DNA of 8,624 nucleotides from Lachnospiraceae bacterium (GTDB taxonomy: Bacteria; Bacillota; Clostridia; Lachnospirales; Lachnospiraceae). The stretch covers positions 1 through 8,624 of the forward strand of contig CAAGRM010000161.1 in assembly GCA_900772675.1 (NCBI GenBank). The letters run 5' to 3'. A program made the position numbers and the translations under genes. The first letter of the stretch is position 1; each line of letters begins with the position of its first letter. Below the pieces are notes generated by a model. The model made no database searches. It was not told the origin of the DNA and saw only the letters and a list, made by a program, of their open reading frames with translations. Positions 7,631 through 8,624 of the stretch are shown here, piece after piece.

Positions 7631-7659
7631 ATTTTACTATAGAGAAAAGTCACGTGCAA
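7631..7659 (-). promoter_or_regulatory. Promoter of the DUF1846-degV operon
   Basis: On the minus strand TTGCAC (plus 7654-7659) and TAAAAT (plus 7631-7636) are separated by exactly 17 bp, a good housekeeping-sigma match. Transcription would begin near 7624, giving a leader of about 108 nt before ATG 7516. Confidence 0.65.
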
Positions 7660-7684
7660 GAAAAAAATGCGGCAGGAATAGAAG

Positions 7685-7764
7685 CGATTCAGAAAAAGCA
7701 CTCCTTCACGCAAGCATGATTCGCGATTTTTCCGGAATTTCGCATGGCTCTGAATCGTTACAAA
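7685..7764. repeat. Palindrome-ended dispersed repeat, copy B (short form)
   Basis: A 9-bp perfect inverted repeat, CGATTCAGA (7685-7693) and TCTGAATCG (7749-7757), bounds 73 bp. The segment 7701-7764 is the counterpart of 1968-2031, with 53 of 64 positions equal and TTTCGCATGGCTCTGAATCG shared exactly. The left arm also aligns with a degenerate stretch in copy A (ATTCCAGAAAAACAGCTC against GATTCAGAAAAAGCACTC), so B may be a shortened form. It lies just upstream of the DUF1846 promoter and abuts the minus-strand terminator. Confidence 0.75.
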
Positions 7765-7788
7765 AAAAAATCTCCCCAAAAGGAGAGA
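7762..7788 (-). terminator. Intrinsic terminator of a minus-strand transcript
   Basis: On the minus strand TCTCTCC pairs with GGGGAGA around a TTTT loop (plus 7771-7788), with one G-U pair, followed directly by nine T residues (plus 7762-7770). On the plus strand the same position would be a C-A mismatch and no T run follows. The terminator therefore belongs to a transcript coming from the right, although no minus-strand gene is visible there. Confidence 0.8.
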
Positions 7789-7890
7789 GGCCGGGACTTG
7801 GTTGGAGCCCCGGCGGTATGAAAAAGAAATCTATCTATTAGAAAGGTTGGCGTTGGAGACGTGCTTCCAGAAATGCTTTGCCGTCTCCGG
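7762..7890 (-). ncRNA. Candidate small structured RNA
   Basis: Upstream of the minus-strand terminator two more hairpins occur. One is GGAGACG with CGTCTCC (plus 7855-7888), extended by a GC pair beyond a bulge. The other is a 9-bp stem GCCGGGGCT with AGTCCCGGC (plus 7790-7814) with loop CCAACCA. The second stem, like the terminator, contains a G-U pair on the minus strand that would be A-C on the plus strand, which favours minus-strand transcription. Single-stranded segments are rich in CUCCAAC/CCAACC. A -10-like TATACT (plus 7949-7954) could give a transcript of about 180 nt, but no good -35 is seen. I do not recognise it as a known riboswitch, 6S RNA or SRP RNA. The 5' end is uncertain. 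Confidence 0.45.
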
Positions 7891-7962
7891 TTTATTTATA
7901 GAGAAACAATGGAGGTTGTTTTTTACTTCCTTTGTTGTTGATGAGATTAGTATACGGGAAAA

Positions 7963-7991
7963 TTGTGACCAGAATGTGTACACGGGATAAA
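7963..7991 (+). promoter_or_regulatory. Promoter candidate upstream of the DedA gene
   Basis: TTGTGA (7963-7968) and GATAAA (7986-7991) are 17 bp apart, each matching four of six consensus bases. It would give a leader of about 210 nt before the start preferred here. The leader contains a hairpin, ACCGG-AAAA-CCGGT (8137-8150) extended by GATA/TATC. Confidence 0.35.
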
Positions 7992-8208
7992 GCTTTTCTG
8001 AAGAGAACATGAAAACAAAAGGAAGAAAATCTGACGGAATTGTAAAGAAGTAGTCAAAAAGGATTCATGCACCGTGGAAAAGGCGCATAAAATGCAGGAG
8101 AAGAAAAAGAGCATTTCCGGCAGGAAAACCGATAAGACCGGAAAACCGGTTATCTGGCAGTCGCAGGGAAGAGGTTTCCATACCGGAAATGAAAAGGAAG
8201 AGAAAAAT

Positions 8209-8624
8209 TTGCAGAGCGTGATTCTGGATATGGTCAACCGTTTTGGATATCTTGGTATTCTGATCCTGATTGCGGTGGAAAATGTATTTCCGCCGATTCC
8301 CTCCGAGGTGATTCTGACTTTCGGCGGTTTTCTGACAACGTGTACCCGGCTGCACCCGGCGGGGGTTGTGCTGGCATCTACGGCGGGCTCACTGCTTGGC
8401 GCGCTGGTGCTGTACGGAGCCGGAACCCTCGTCAGCCCTGAAGGGCTTGCCGAGCTGCTCGAGAGCCGGCCGATGAAGCTTCTGGGGTTTCGGGCAGAGG
8501 ATGCCTGGAAGACCATTGCCTGGTTTCAGAAAAAGGGGCAGCGGGCTGTGCTGCTCGGCCGCTGCATTCCGATCATCCGAAGCCTCATCTCGGTTCCGGC
8601 CGGCATGGCGGGGATGAAGATGCC
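8209..8624 (+). CDS. DedA family membrane protein (partial, runs off the right end)
   Basis: The N-terminal 138 residues of a DedA/SNARE-associated (VTT fold) membrane protein. The family includes the undecaprenyl-phosphate flippase UptA of Gram-positive bacteria, and many members affect envelope homeostasis. Seen here (numbering from TTG 8209): a first hydrophobic segment FGYLGILILIAVEN (12-25); the family motif ENVFPPIPSE with E24 and E33; a second segment GVVLASTAGSLLGALVLYGAG (52-72, shown in two parts: GVVLASTAGSL and LGALVLYGAG); and GRCIPIIRSLISVPAGMAGM (117-136), which is the conserved GRxxPxxRxxxSxPAG block. TTG 8209 is preferred because AAGGAAG (8194-8200) sits 8 nt upstream and homologues start about 10 residues before FGYLG. 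The same frame is open further upstream: ATG 8092 would add 39 polar residues, and GTG 8074 is also possible. About a third of the protein is missing. Confidence 0.85.
   Translation, partial: MQSVILDMVNRFGYLGILILIAVENVFPPIPSEVILTFGGFLTTCTRLHPAGVVLASTAGSLLGALVLYGAGTLVSPEGLAELLESRPMKLLGFRAEDAWKTIAWFQKKGQRAVLLGRCIPIIRSLISVPAGMAGMKM

Noticed and set aside
6797..7642. A 281-codon plus-strand frame
   Set aside because: Antisense shadow of the DUF1846 gene, continuing through its leader and promoter.
7771..7890. A known riboswitch (glycine, THF, c-di-GMP, SAM), 6S RNA or SRP RNA
   Set aside because: None of the conserved cores I know for these classes could be matched, so I leave it as an unclassified candidate.
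7947..8516. A 189-codon minus-strand frame
   Set aside because: Antisense to the DedA coding region, rich in Ser, Pro and Arg, with no recognisable motif.

Overview
The window looks like chromosomal DNA from a gut-type Clostridia, most likely Lachnospiraceae. This rests on the gene content (a rhodanese-TtcA fusion, a DegV protein, a DUF1846 protein and a DedA protein), Gram-positive-style Shine-Dalgarno sites and housekeeping-type promoters. The family-level assignment is an inference from gene repertoire, not from a marker gene.

Left end (1-675): the C-terminus of a fibronectin type III-like protein on the + strand (stop at 465-467) is split by about 241-244 bp (about 59-302). Read on the - strand, that insert encodes an uninterrupted 81-residue piece of a T4-type phage terminase large subunit (gp17). 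Removing it restores the host frame. This is the strangest feature of the window. It is either a sequencing/assembly chimera or a real capture of foreign DNA.

Plus-strand block (676-4985): glf (UDP-galactopyranose mutase, with its own extended -10 promoter), then a Wzx-type polysaccharide flippase, then a rhodanese-TtcA fusion (tRNA thiolation type), then a short XRE-family regulator overlapping the fusion gene by 16 bp. A 138-bp palindrome-ended repeat lies between glf and the flippase and includes the wrong, upstream start codon of the flippase. The glf and flippase genes suggest a surface glycan containing galactofuranose, but no glycosyltransferases are present here.

Convergent junction (about 4985-5135): an imperfect tandem repeat and a strong hairpin terminator that can serve both strands.

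Minus-strand block (7659 down to 5136): a promoter, a leader carrying a 20-bp dyad, the DUF1846 gene, then degV 32 bp downstream. The two are almost certainly one transcript ending at the shared terminator.

Right intergenic region (7660-8208): a second, shorter copy of the palindrome-ended repeat, a strong minus-strand intrinsic terminator, and upstream of that terminator two further hairpins that together look like a small structured RNA on the - strand. A plus-strand promoter candidate then leads to a DedA-family membrane protein that runs off the right edge.

The two repeat copies (1888-2025 and 7685-7764) share a 64-nt segment that is 83% identical by direct count. They appear to be members of a dispersed noncoding repeat family.
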